DNA from: Streptomyces eurocidicus | GTDB taxonomy: Bacteria; Actinomycetota; Actinomycetes; Streptomycetales; Streptomycetaceae | Direction of reading: 5' to 3' | DNA: 64,000 nt | Assembly (NCBI RefSeq): GCF_002891295.1 | Contig: NZ_LGUI01000009.1 | Location: 434,001-498,000, forward strand | Part shown: in pieces, positions 56,907 to 64,000 of the stretch | How positions within the stretch are numbered: position 1 is the first letter of the stretch | Layout of the letters: each line of letters starts with the position of its first letter | The notes under the pieces: generated by a model | What the model was told of the DNA's origin: nothing | The model's input: the letters and a program-made list of their open reading frames with translations, nothing else | The model's database searches: none | Program-made: the position numbers and the translations under genes

Positions 56907-59171
56907 TCAGTTCTGCTGTTCCTCGCGCCCGCCGTTGGGCACGGTCCCGCCGTCGGCGCCACCGCCCGTGCTGGGCGAGGGCTTGTTCGACGGGGGGGTC
57001 GGCGGCTTCGGCGGCTTCGCGGACTGCGAGGCCGGCGGGGACGGCGGGGGGGCCGTCGGCGGCTTGGAGGCGCTCGGCGACGGTGCCTGCGACCGCGAGG
57101 GCGCCGGGGACGGCGAGTGCGAGGGCTGCGACGAGGGCTGCGAGGACGCCGGCGGGGCGGGCGGCGGGGGCACCACGGCCGCCTCGTCCGTCTCCAGGTC
57201 GAACTCGGTGTCGCCGTCGGCGGCCTCACCCATGTAGTCGGCCCAGATCTCGGCCGGGTAGCCACCGCCGTTGACACGGCCGTCGTGGCCGCCGGTGTTG
57301 GTCAGCGGCACCTGCTTGCCGCCGGGGCCCTCACCGAACATGCCGACCGTGGTGACCAGACCGGGGGTGTAGCCCGAGAACCACGCCGACTTGTTGTCGT
57401 CGGAGGTGCCGGTCTTGCCCGCCACCGCGTACGTCGCGTTCTGCACGACCTTGGCCGTACCGTCGTTGACCACGCCCTTGAGGATCTGGGTCACGTTGTC
57501 GGCGTTGGTGCGGTCGAGGACCTGGCTGCCGATCGGGTCGGGCATGTCCAGCTTCTGGCCGCCGTTGCGGGTGACCTTGGCGACGAGGGTCGGGGTGACC
57601 TTCTTGCCGTGGTTGGCGAGGGTGGCGTAGGCGCCGGCCATCCGGAGGGGGCTCGCGCCCATGGAGCCCAGGGACATGGCGGGCACCTCCTCGAAGTTGC
57701 CGGCCTTGCCGTTCATGCCCATGTCGACGGCGGTCTTCTTGACCTTGTCGAGGCCCACGTCGACGGCCATCTGCGCGAACGCGGAGTTGATGGACTTGTT
57801 CATCGACTCCTGGACCGACACCGGGCCGTAGCTGACGTCGTCCTCGTTCTCCGGGGCGAAGGCCGTGTCACCGCCGCGGACGGGCCGCTTGCTGGTGCCG
57901 TCGTAGATCGTGCCGGCCGTGATGCGCTGGCCGTTCTCGTTCTTGGCCTCGTTCTGCAGCGCGGAGGCGAAGATCAGCGGCTTGAAGGTGGAGGCCGGCT
58001 GGTAGTCCTCGCGGGTGGCGTTGTTGCTGAAGTGCTTGAGGTAGTCCTGGCCGCCGTAGAGGGCCACGACCCTGCCGGTCTTGCGGTCCACCGAGGCGGC
58101 GCCGACCTGGGCGTACGCGTCGACCTTGCGGGCCTGGGGATCCAGCTTGCGGGTCACCTGCTGGTAGACCGCCTTCTCCAGCTCCTTCTGCTTCTTCGGG
58201 TCGATGCTGAGCTCGATGGTCCAGCCGCCGGCCGCGAGGTCGCTCTCGCTGCGGCCCTGCGCGCGCAGCGCCCGCTCGATCTCCTGCTCCGCCGCCTTGA
58301 CGAGGTAGCCGTTCTGACCGCTCATGCCCTTCGGGGGCTTGGGGTCCTTCGGCACCTCGAACTTCATGTCCTTGCGCTTGTCCGCGGGGAGCCACTTCAT
58401 CTCGACCATCTTGTCGAGGACGTAGTTCCAGCGGTTCTGGGCGTTCTTCTTGCCGTCGTCGGTCGCCACGGTCCAGTCGTACTGGCTGGGGGCCTGGAGC
58501 AGCGCGGCCAGGTAGGCGCCCTCCTCAAGGGTGAGCTTGTCGACGTCCTTCTGGTAGTACGCGCGGGAGGCGGCCTGGATGCCGTAGGCGTTCCGGCCGT
58601 AGTAACTGGTGTTCAGGTACCCCGCGAGGATGTCCTTCTTGTCGACCTTCTGCTGCACCTTGAGCGAGATGATCAGCTCCTTCACCTTGCGGGTGACGGT
58701 CTGCTCCTGGCTCAGGTAGGAGTTCTTGACGTACTGCTGGGTGATGGTCGAGCCACCCTGCTTGCCGTGGCCCATCACGGTGTTGAAGATGCCTCGGGCG
58801 GTGCCCTTGACATCGACGCCGGGGTCGGTCCAGAAGTCCTTGTTCTCCGCCGCGACGACGGCGTTCTGGATGTCCTTCGGGATCTTGTCCAGAGGGACTT
58901 CCTCACGGTTGACCTGGCCCGTGCGGGCCAGCACCGTGCCGTTGCTGAGCTTGTAGATATTGCTCTGCAGCTTGGTCGCCGTCTTGCTGTCGGGCACGTC
59001 GACGTACAGATAGAGCGCCACGAAGGCGCCCACACCGAGAGCGATCAGACCCACGAAGTAGGCGAGCAGCTTCTTCCACGTGAAGAAGCGGCGTATGCCT
59101 GTCTTCTTGGGCTTCTTGCCCTTTGTTGTGCGGGTGCTGTTCTGCGCCCGTCGCGCTTCCGCTCGGCCCAT
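56907..59171 (-). CDS. Class A penicillin-binding protein (transglycosylase/transpeptidase)
   Basis: 754 residues from the ATG at 59171. Basic cytoplasmic tail, membrane span (about 35-57), GT51 glycosyltransferase domain (catalytic Glu about 109 in AAENKDFW; GGSTITQQ at about 139) and transpeptidase domain with SxxK STFK (about 392), SxN SIN (about 459) and KTG (about 585). The last 110 residues are a Pro/Ser-rich disordered tail. It polymerises and cross-links peptidoglycan outside the membrane. GGGAGAG touches the ATG; an in-frame GTG 15 codons upstream is an alternative start. Confidence 0.94.
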   Translation of the reverse strand: MGRAEARRAQNSTRTTKGKKPKKTGIRRFFTWKKLLAYFVGLIALGVGAFVALYLYVDVPDSKTATKLQSNIYKLSNGTVLARTGQVNREEVPLDKIPKDIQNAVVAAENKDFWTDPGVDVKGTARGIFNTVMGHGKQGGSTITQQYVKNSYLSQEQTVTRKVKELIISLKVQQKVDKKDILAGYLNTSYYGRNAYGIQAASRAYYQKDVDKLTLEEGAYLAALLQAPSQYDWTVATDDGKKNAQNRWNYVLDKMVEMKWLPADKRKDMKFEVPKDPKPPKGMSGQNGYLVKAAEQEIERALRAQGRSESDLAAGGWTIELSIDPKKQKELEKAVYQQVTRKLDPQARKVDAYAQVGAASVDRKTGRVVALYGGQDYLKHFSNNATREDYQPASTFKPLIFASALQNEAKNENGQRITAGTIYDGTSKRPVRGGDTAFAPENEDDVSYGPVSVQESMNKSINSAFAQMAVDVGLDKVKKTAVDMGMNGKAGNFEEVPAMSLGSMGASPLRMAGAYATLANHGKKVTPTLVAKVTRNGGQKLDMPDPIGSQVLDRTNADNVTQILKGVVNDGTAKVVQNATYAVAGKTGTSDDNKSAWFSGYTPGLVTTVGMFGEGPGGKQVPLTNTGGHDGRVNGGGYPAEIWADYMGEAADGDTEFDLETDEAAVVPPPPAPPASSQPSSQPSHSPSPAPSRSQAPSPSASKPPTAPPPSPPASQSAKPPKPPTPPSNKPSPSTGGGADGGTVPNGGREEQQN

Positions 59172-59432
59172 CTCTCCCGTAGCTCCACTCTGTCCGCCCC
59201 CAACCCAGCTCACGAAGCTAACACCGCAACTGTCACCAAACGCCCATCGATCAAGGCTTTGACGCACGTGACATACAGCACCCCGGATGGCGGGAACCGG
59301 GTACGGCGCAGTGCGGAAAACCGTACAGGGCTCTAATGTGCTATCACTTTGCTAGACAACCGACGGCGGGCGCCGACCACCGCCCGCCCGGTCGGACAGG
59401 TGTGAAATCAGCGAGGATCCAGGGGGATCGCC

Positions 59433-60386
59433 ATGCCGGACACCATCGGCACGACCGACGCCGTGACATCGGCGGACATACCGGAGAGGCCCGCACCGCA
59501 GGTGCGGGAGAAGCCGGCCCACGACATCGGCGGCGGTCTCGCGCTGCTGCTGGGGCTGGCCGGACTGCTCGCCGGCGCCGGCGCGATCGCCTGGGGCATC
59601 GCCTTCGGCAACTCCGGGCAGGCAGCGGCGTGCGCGGTGCTCGTCGTCTGCGGGGTCCTCATCGGCCTCGCCTCCGTCACGGCGATGAGCGGGCTGAACA
59701 CCGTCGCCCCGGGCGAGGCCCGCGTCGTCCAGCTCTTCGGCCGCTACCGGGGCACGATCCGCACCGAGGGCCTGCGTTGGGTGAACCCGTTCACCAGCCG
59801 CGAGAAGATCTCGACCCGGGTGCGCAACCACGAGACCGCCGTCCTGAAGGTCAACGACGCCTACGGCAACCCCATCGAGCTGGCCGCCGTCGTGGTCTGG
59901 CGGGTGGAGGACACCGCCCAGGCGCTGTTCGAGGTGGACGACTTCCTGGAGTTCGTCTCCACCCAGACCGAGGCGGCCGTCCGGCACATCGCCATCGAGT
60001 ACCCCTATGACGCGCACGACGACGCCCTCTCGCTGCGCGGCAACGCCGAGGAGATCACCGAGAAGCTCGCCGTCGAGCTGCACGCCCGGGTCGAGGCCGC
60101 CGGTGTGCACATCATCGAGTCGCGGTTCACGCACCTGGCCTACGCTCCGGAGATCGCCTCCGCGATGCTCCAGCGGCAGCAGGCGGGCGCGGTCGTCGCG
60201 GCCCGGAAGCTGATCGTCGAGGGCGCGGTCGGGATGGTGGAGGAGGCCCTGGAGCGGATCAGCGAGCAGGGCTTCGTGGAGCTGGACGAGGAACGGAAAG
60301 CGGCCATGGTGAGCAATCTGATGGTGGTGCTCTGCGGGGACCGCGCGGCACAGCCGGTCCTCAACACGGGCACCCTCTACCAGTGA
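59433..60386 (+). CDS. SPFH/Band 7 domain protein
   Basis: 317 residues: N-terminal tail, two membrane spans (about 33-53 and 60-80) and an SPFH domain (about 88-250: NTVAPGEARVVQLFGRYRGTI, RTEGLRWVNPF). Such proteins form membrane microdomain scaffolds; some act with a protease partner, but none is encoded adjacent here. The C-terminal helix (VVAARKLIVEGAVGMVEEAL) is typical of this Streptomyces subgroup. The ribosome-binding site AGGGGG lies seven to eight bases before the ATG. The next gene overlaps its stop by four bases. Confidence 0.92.
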   Translation: MPDTIGTTDAVTSADIPERPAPQVREKPAHDIGGGLALLLGLAGLLAGAGAIAWGIAFGNSGQAAACAVLVVCGVLIGLASVTAMSGLNTVAPGEARVVQLFGRYRGTIRTEGLRWVNPFTSREKISTRVRNHETAVLKVNDAYGNPIELAAVVVWRVEDTAQALFEVDDFLEFVSTQTEAAVRHIAIEYPYDAHDDALSLRGNAEEITEKLAVELHARVEAAGVHIIESRFTHLAYAPEIASAMLQRQQAGAVVAARKLIVEGAVGMVEEALERISEQGFVELDEERKAAMVSNLMVVLCGDRAAQPVLNTGTLYQ

Positions 60387-60631
60387 CGGAGGACCTCCCG
60401 CCCGAGCGCGGGCCGCGGCGGCGCAAGCAGGTGCTGCTGCGGCTCGACCCGCTGGTCCACGACGCGCTCACGCGCTGGGCGGGCGAGGAGCTGCGCAGCG
60501 CCAACGCGCAGATCGAGTTCCTGCTGCGCAAGGCGCTCGCCGACGCCGGACGGCTGCCGAAGGGGACGGGCGCGCTGCCCCGGCGGGGCCGCCCGCCGAA
60601 GACCGACGGCCAGGACCGCGACACGGACTGA
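60383..60631 (+). CDS. Small ribbon-helix-helix-like DNA-binding protein
   Basis: 82 residues. The core RKQVLLRLDPLVHDALTRWA, then ANAQIEFLLRKAL, fits a ribbon-helix-helix (Arc/CopG-like) fold; the tail is basic (RRGRPPK). It starts with GTG four bases inside the end of the SPFH gene and has a conserved position after it, suggesting cotranslation. A regulatory role tied to the SPFH protein is possible but unproven. Confidence 0.8.
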   Translation: MTEDLPPERGPRRRKQVLLRLDPLVHDALTRWAGEELRSANAQIEFLLRKALADAGRLPKGTGALPRRGRPPKTDGQDRDTD

Positions 60632-60740
60632 GGGCGGCCGGGCGCAGGACGGAGCACTCCGGCCGGGCACTTCCGCCGCTCTTATGTTCGATTCTTGAGC
60701 GAACCTTTTCAGACAACTCAACACCCCGTCTATACATGCC

Positions 60741-60750
60741 GTGTATACAC
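60741..60750. promoter_or_regulatory. Palindromic operator GTGTATACAC
   Basis: Perfect 10-bp palindrome in a TATACATG/CATGTACAC-like cluster (60730-60762) directly overlapping the -35/-10 region of the permease gene. Such sites are used by GntR/YtrA- or PadR-type repressors; no such gene lies next to it in the window. Confidence 0.6.
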
Positions 60751-60756
60751 ACCGTG

Positions 60757-60762
60757 TACATT
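60757..60762 (+). promoter_or_regulatory. -10 box TACATT for a leaderless transcript (permease gene)
   Basis: TACATT ends seven bases before the ATG at 60770; no ribosome-binding site. The palindrome at 60741-60750 lies just upstream, so a bound repressor would block this promoter. Confidence 0.55.
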
Positions 60763-60769
60763 CCTCGGC

Positions 60770-63145
60770 ATGTCGATCGGACCCACAGGAACCACCCCCC
60801 GGCCCGTCGGCCCCACCGGGGTCGCCGCCTGGCTGCGGGATCTCACCACGGGCGCCCGTTTCGCCCTGACGGGCGGCCGGGACAGCTGGCTGCGCACCGC
60901 GCTCACGGCGGTGGGCGTCGGTCTGGGCGTGACGCTGCTGCTGATCGCGGCCTCCGTCCCGGAGATGCTGTCCCAGCGGTCGCAGCGGGAGAGCGCGCGA
61001 GCGGTGCCCCAGCCCGCCGAGACACCCGCGCGGCTGGATCCGACCCCTGGCACCCTGCTGGTCCGGGCCGTCGAGACGGACTTCCGGGACAAGCCCGTCC
61101 GCGGCACGCTGGTGCGGGCGGACGGGCCGGAGGCGCCCGTACCGCCCGGCGTGGACCGGCTCCCCGGCCCCGGCGAGATGGTGCTCTCCCCCGCGCTGGA
61201 GCGGCTGCTGAAGTCCGGCGAGGGCGAGCCGCTGCGGGACCGGTTCCCCCACAAGCGCGTCGGCACGATCTCCGACGCCGGCCTCGTCGGCCCCGGCGAG
61301 CTCTACTACTACATCGGCTCCGACCGGCTCGCCACGGACCCCCACGCCTCGCGCGTCGACCACTTCGGGGGCGACGCGGACCAGCCGCCACCGGACGCGG
61401 TCGCCCTCGTCCTGGGCGCCCTGGGCTGTGTCGTCCTGCTGATGCCGGTGGCCGTCTTCATCGCCACCGCCGTGCGCTTCGGGGGCGGGCAGCGCGACCG
61501 GCGGCTCGCCGCGCTGCGGCTGGTCGGCGCGGACATCAGGACCATCCGCCGGATCGCCGCGGGTGAGGCGCTGTGCGGCGCGCTGGCCGGCATGGCCGTC
61601 GGCGCGGGCCTCTTCCTCTTCGTACGCCGCTTCGCGACCGGCGTGACCATCCGCGAGGCGGACGTCTTCCCCGCCGACCTCGCGCCGAGCGCGCCGCTCG
61701 CCGCGCTCGTCGCCCTCGCGGTGCCCGCCGCGGCCGTGGTCGTCACTCTTTTCGCGCTCCGCCGGGTCGCCGTGGAGCCGCTGGGCGTCACGCGCGGCGG
61801 TGCGTCCCGGCGCCGCAGGCTGTGGTGGCGGCTGCTCGTCCCGGCCGTGGGCGTCGCACTGCTGGTGCCGGGCCTCTCGGACGCGAACGTGATGACCTAC
61901 GGGATCTCGGCGGGCACCTACCGGATCGCCCTGGGCGCGGCGCTCGTCCTGGTCGGCGTCACCGCCCTGCTGCCCTGGCTCGTCGAGCGCTGCGTGGCCC
62001 GGCTGCGGGGCGGGCCGGTGGCGTGGCAACTGGCCGTCCGGCGGCTCCAGCTCAACAGCGGCCCGGCGGCCCGCGCGGTCAGCGGCATCACCGTCGCCGT
62101 GGCCGGGGCGATCGCGATCCAGATGTTCCTCGCCGGCACCCGGAGCGGCCCTCCGAAGCCGGAGGAGCCCAGCCACTCGGCGCTGCACGGCTCGTTCCGC
62201 CCCGGCACGGCCGCGGAGGTGCGCGGCTGGGTGGACCGGTTCAAGGCCACCGAGGGCGTCACGGGCGCCACCGGGTACGTGGAGCGGTACGCCGACAAGG
62301 ACGCCGGGGGCCCCTTCCCCGTCACCACGGTCATGACCGGCGACTGCGCCACCCTGCGGGAGCTGGCCGAGCTGGGCCCGTGCCGCGAGGGCGACACCTT
62401 CGTCGCCCAGGAGCCGGACGGCGACGTCGACACCGCCGGCCGGTTCCCGCCCGGCACCAAGCTGACGATGAAGGAGTACGACGAGGGACCGTCGGCGCGT
62501 ACGTACCACTGGACGGTTCCCACGAGCGCGCGCGTGGTGCCGACCCGCCCCGACGCGATCGGTGAGCACCGGTACGGCGTGCTGGCCACGCCGTCGGCCG
62601 TCGACGTCTCGAAGATGCCGGACGCGGAGACCACGTTCGCGGTGAAGGTGCGGCCCGGCGACCCGGACGCCATCGAGCGGGTCCGCAACACCGCGGCCGC
62701 CATCGACCCCTCCGTGCGGATCCGGCGGGCGGGCGGCGTGGTGAAGGATGACCACTACGCGGCCGTGCGGCAGGGCCTGCTGATCGGCGCGGTCCTCCTC
62801 CTGGCCCTCATCGGCGCGAGCATGCTCGTCGGCACGCTGGAGCAGCTGCGGGAGCGCAGGCGGCTGCTGTCCGCCCTGGTCGCCTCCGGCGTCCCCCGCT
62901 CCACCGTGGGCTGGTCGGTGCTCTGGCAGACCGCGATCCCCGTGGCCCTGGGCCTGGCGCTCGCCGTCGCGGGCGGCCTGGGGCTGGGCTGGGCGACGCT
63001 CACCCTGGTCGGCCGGCCGGTGACGGACTGGACGGCCTTCCTGCCGCTGGTCGGCGCGGGCGCGGGCGTCATCGTGCTGGTGACGCTCGCCGGCCTGCCG
63101 CCGCTACGGCGGCTGATGCGGCCGGACGGGCTCCACACGGAGTAG
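60770..63145 (+). CDS. FtsX-like ABC transporter permease, orphan
   Basis: 791 residues with eight to ten predicted spans. An N-terminal span (about 41-62, TALTAVGVGLGVTLLLIAAS) is followed by a large extracytoplasmic domain, a cluster of spans (about 210-430) with the FtsX core (RFGGGQRDRRLAALRLVGAD), another extracytoplasmic domain and a C-terminal span group (about 665-775). Members form lipoprotein, drug or peptide efflux pumps of the MacB/LolE type with a separate ATPase. No ATPase gene adjoins it here, which is unusual. Start ATG, apparently leaderless under a palindromic operator. Confidence 0.88.
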   Translation: MSIGPTGTTPRPVGPTGVAAWLRDLTTGARFALTGGRDSWLRTALTAVGVGLGVTLLLIAASVPEMLSQRSQRESARAVPQPAETPARLDPTPGTLLVRAVETDFRDKPVRGTLVRADGPEAPVPPGVDRLPGPGEMVLSPALERLLKSGEGEPLRDRFPHKRVGTISDAGLVGPGELYYYIGSDRLATDPHASRVDHFGGDADQPPPDAVALVLGALGCVVLLMPVAVFIATAVRFGGGQRDRRLAALRLVGADIRTIRRIAAGEALCGALAGMAVGAGLFLFVRRFATGVTIREADVFPADLAPSAPLAALVALAVPAAAVVVTLFALRRVAVEPLGVTRGGASRRRRLWWRLLVPAVGVALLVPGLSDANVMTYGISAGTYRIALGAALVLVGVTALLPWLVERCVARLRGGPVAWQLAVRRLQLNSGPAARAVSGITVAVAGAIAIQMFLAGTRSGPPKPEEPSHSALHGSFRPGTAAEVRGWVDRFKATEGVTGATGYVERYADKDAGGPFPVTTVMTGDCATLRELAELGPCREGDTFVAQEPDGDVDTAGRFPPGTKLTMKEYDEGPSARTYHWTVPTSARVVPTRPDAIGEHRYGVLATPSAVDVSKMPDAETTFAVKVRPGDPDAIERVRNTAAAIDPSVRIRRAGGVVKDDHYAAVRQGLLIGAVLLLALIGASMLVGTLEQLRERRRLLSALVASGVPRSTVGWSVLWQTAIPVALGLALAVAGGLGLGWATLTLVGRPVTDWTAFLPLVGAGAGVIVLVTLAGLPPLRRLMRPDGLHTE

Positions 63146-63166
63146 GCCCGGCGGCGCGGTGACGGC

Positions 63167-63300
63167 GGAAGTGCGGGGACGGCCGAAGTGCGGGGACGGC
63201 CGAAGTGCGGGGACGGCCGAAGTGCGGGGACGGCCGAAGTGCGGGGACGGCCGAAGTGCGGGGACGGCCGAAGTGCGGGGACGGCCGAAGTGCGGGGCGG
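63167..63300. repeat. 17-base tandem repeat, eight units
   Basis: CGAAGTGCGGGGACGGC repeated about eight times without spacers between the permease stop and the regulator stop. Units are identical except the first and last. It may affect transcript ends of both convergent genes. Confidence 0.9.
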
Positions 63301-63345
63301 TGCCACGGGGGCACCGCCCCGCACCCGTACGCCCGTGACCTCGCG

Positions 63346-64000
63346 TCAGCCCCGGAGTATCCGGACCGGAAGGCTTCGCATGGCGGCCCGCAGCGCCTCG
63401 GCGAACTGCTCGAACTCCTCCTGCCGCGCGGCGCCCGCGCGCATCGCCAGGGCGACCCTGCGCGAGGGGGCCGGGTCGGCGAAATAGCCGGTCGCCAGCG
63501 CCTCGCTGCGGTCGGTCTCGACGCGCAGCGCCGTACGCGGCAGCAGGGTGACGCCCATGCCGCCGCCGACCAGCTGGACCAGGGTCGACAGACCGGCGGC
63601 GCTGGTGGTGACGGGCATGCCGGTCGTCCGGCCGGCCTCCCGGCAGATGTCGAGGGCCTGGTCGCGCAGGCAGTGCCCCTCGTCCAGGAGCAGCAGGTCC
63701 AGCTCGCGCAGCGCGGCGCGCGGGATGTCCCCGCGCCCGGCCAGCCAGTGGTCACTCGGAGTGACGAGCACGAAGTCCTCGTCGAAGAGCGGGAGCTCCG
63801 TCACACCGGGCGCGCCGAGGGGCACGGCGAGCAGCAGGAGGTCCAGCCGGCCCTGCGCCAGCCCGTCCAGCAGGGACGAGGTCTGCTCCTCGTGCACCTG
63901 GAGGTCGAGGGCCGGATAGGCGTCGTGGACCAGCCGCAGGACCGTGGGCAGCAGATAGGGCGCCACGGTCGGGATCACCCCGAGCCGGAGCACTCCGGTG
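63346..64000 (-). CDS. oxyR: OxyR-type LysR-family regulator, N-terminus outside window
   Basis: The effector-binding domain of a LysR-type regulator is visible; the DNA-binding N-terminus lies beyond the right edge. LRLGVIPTVAPYLLPTVLR starts the domain. GHCLRDQALDIC matches the E. coli OxyR peroxide-sensing region, with both redox cysteines (equivalents of Cys199 and Cys208) conserved. It should activate peroxide-stress genes when oxidised; the catalase gene at 55356 could be a target, but in Streptomyces OxyR usually pairs with ahpCD, expected just outside the window. It converges on the permease gene. Confidence 0.9.
   Translation of the reverse strand, partial: TGVLRLGVIPTVAPYLLPTVLRLVHDAYPALDLQVHEEQTSSLLDGLAQGRLDLLLLAVPLGAPGVTELPLFDEDFVLVTPSDHWLAGRGDIPRAALRELDLLLLDEGHCLRDQALDICREAGRTTGMPVTTSAAGLSTLVQLVGGGMGVTLLPRTALRVETDRSEALATGYFADPAPSRRVALAMRAGAARQEEFEQFAEALRAAMRSLPVRILRG

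Noticed and set aside
60377..62755. Long minus-strand open frame opposite the FtsX-like permease
   Set aside because: Same reasoning: the sense strand encodes a coherent membrane protein.
63167..63300. CRISPR-like array
   Set aside because: The 17-base units are directly adjacent without spacers and no cas gene is present.

Overview
The window is about 72% G+C (estimated by eye) and carries typical actinobacterial genes: a WhiB-family regulator, DUF4245, DUF1707 and DUF6542 proteins, an SPFH protein, SpoIIE-type phosphatases fused to HATPase domains, polyphosphate glucokinase, a TTA codon, and start codons directly behind TANNNT boxes. This points to a Streptomyces chromosome or a close relative. 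Gene order from about 35 to 56 kb matches, from memory, the core S. coelicolor region around fumC, glpX, xseA/B, ispH and ychF.

Layout. Positions 1-10.9 kb, minus strand: two tandem, closely related oligopeptide/dipeptide ABC operons, each ordered lipoprotein, permease, permease, ATPase, ATPase; the last gene of the second runs off the left edge. 11-15.4 kb, minus: typA and an LpqW-like lipoprotein. 15.7-19.6 kb, plus: a small coiled-coil protein and an sdhCAB-type succinate dehydrogenase operon whose membrane anchor carries a CHSCRH motif. 19.7-22.0 kb: a TPM-domain membrane protein broken by two compensating frameshifts. 22.3-25.9 kb: a GntR regulator, an APC permease, a SPOR peptide and a Nudix hydrolase. 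26.4-30.6 kb: an anti-sigma-like HATPase, a PAS-PAS-GAF-SpoIIE-HATPase phosphatase, and an alpha/beta hydrolase relative that has lost its catalytic residues.

30.8-34.9 kb is the accessory region. It holds a Phd/RelE toxin-antitoxin pair with a frameshifted antitoxin, an unrecognised 389-residue protein, and a small low-G+C island of about 2.3 kb inserted at the 3' end of ychF. The island is bounded by an 18-bp direct repeat of the ychF end. It contains a decayed toxin-antitoxin junction, a nuclease-like protein of unknown family and a YefM/YoeB pair, but no recombinase.

34.9-45.5 kb: ychF, DUF6542, ppgK, ispH, a second APC permease, xseA/xseB, a RutE-type nitroreductase, DUF4245, glpX and a WhiB protein. 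45.6-52.9 kb: DUF1707 protein, class I fumarase, SGNH hydrolase-lectin, class II fumarase, DUF402 protein and a TTA-containing methyltransferase. 53-60.6 kb: a second SpoIIE-type phosphatase (frameshifted near its 5' end), catalase, a class A penicillin-binding protein, an SPFH protein and a ribbon-helix-helix protein. 60.7-64 kb: an orphan FtsX-like permease behind a palindromic operator, an eight-unit 17-bp tandem repeat, and an OxyR-type regulator cut by the right edge.

Together the genes cover peptide uptake, central carbon metabolism (succinate dehydrogenase, two fumarases, fructose bisphosphatase, glucokinase), oxidative stress, cell-wall synthesis and partner-switching signalling. No rRNA, tRNA, CRISPR array or transposase was seen.
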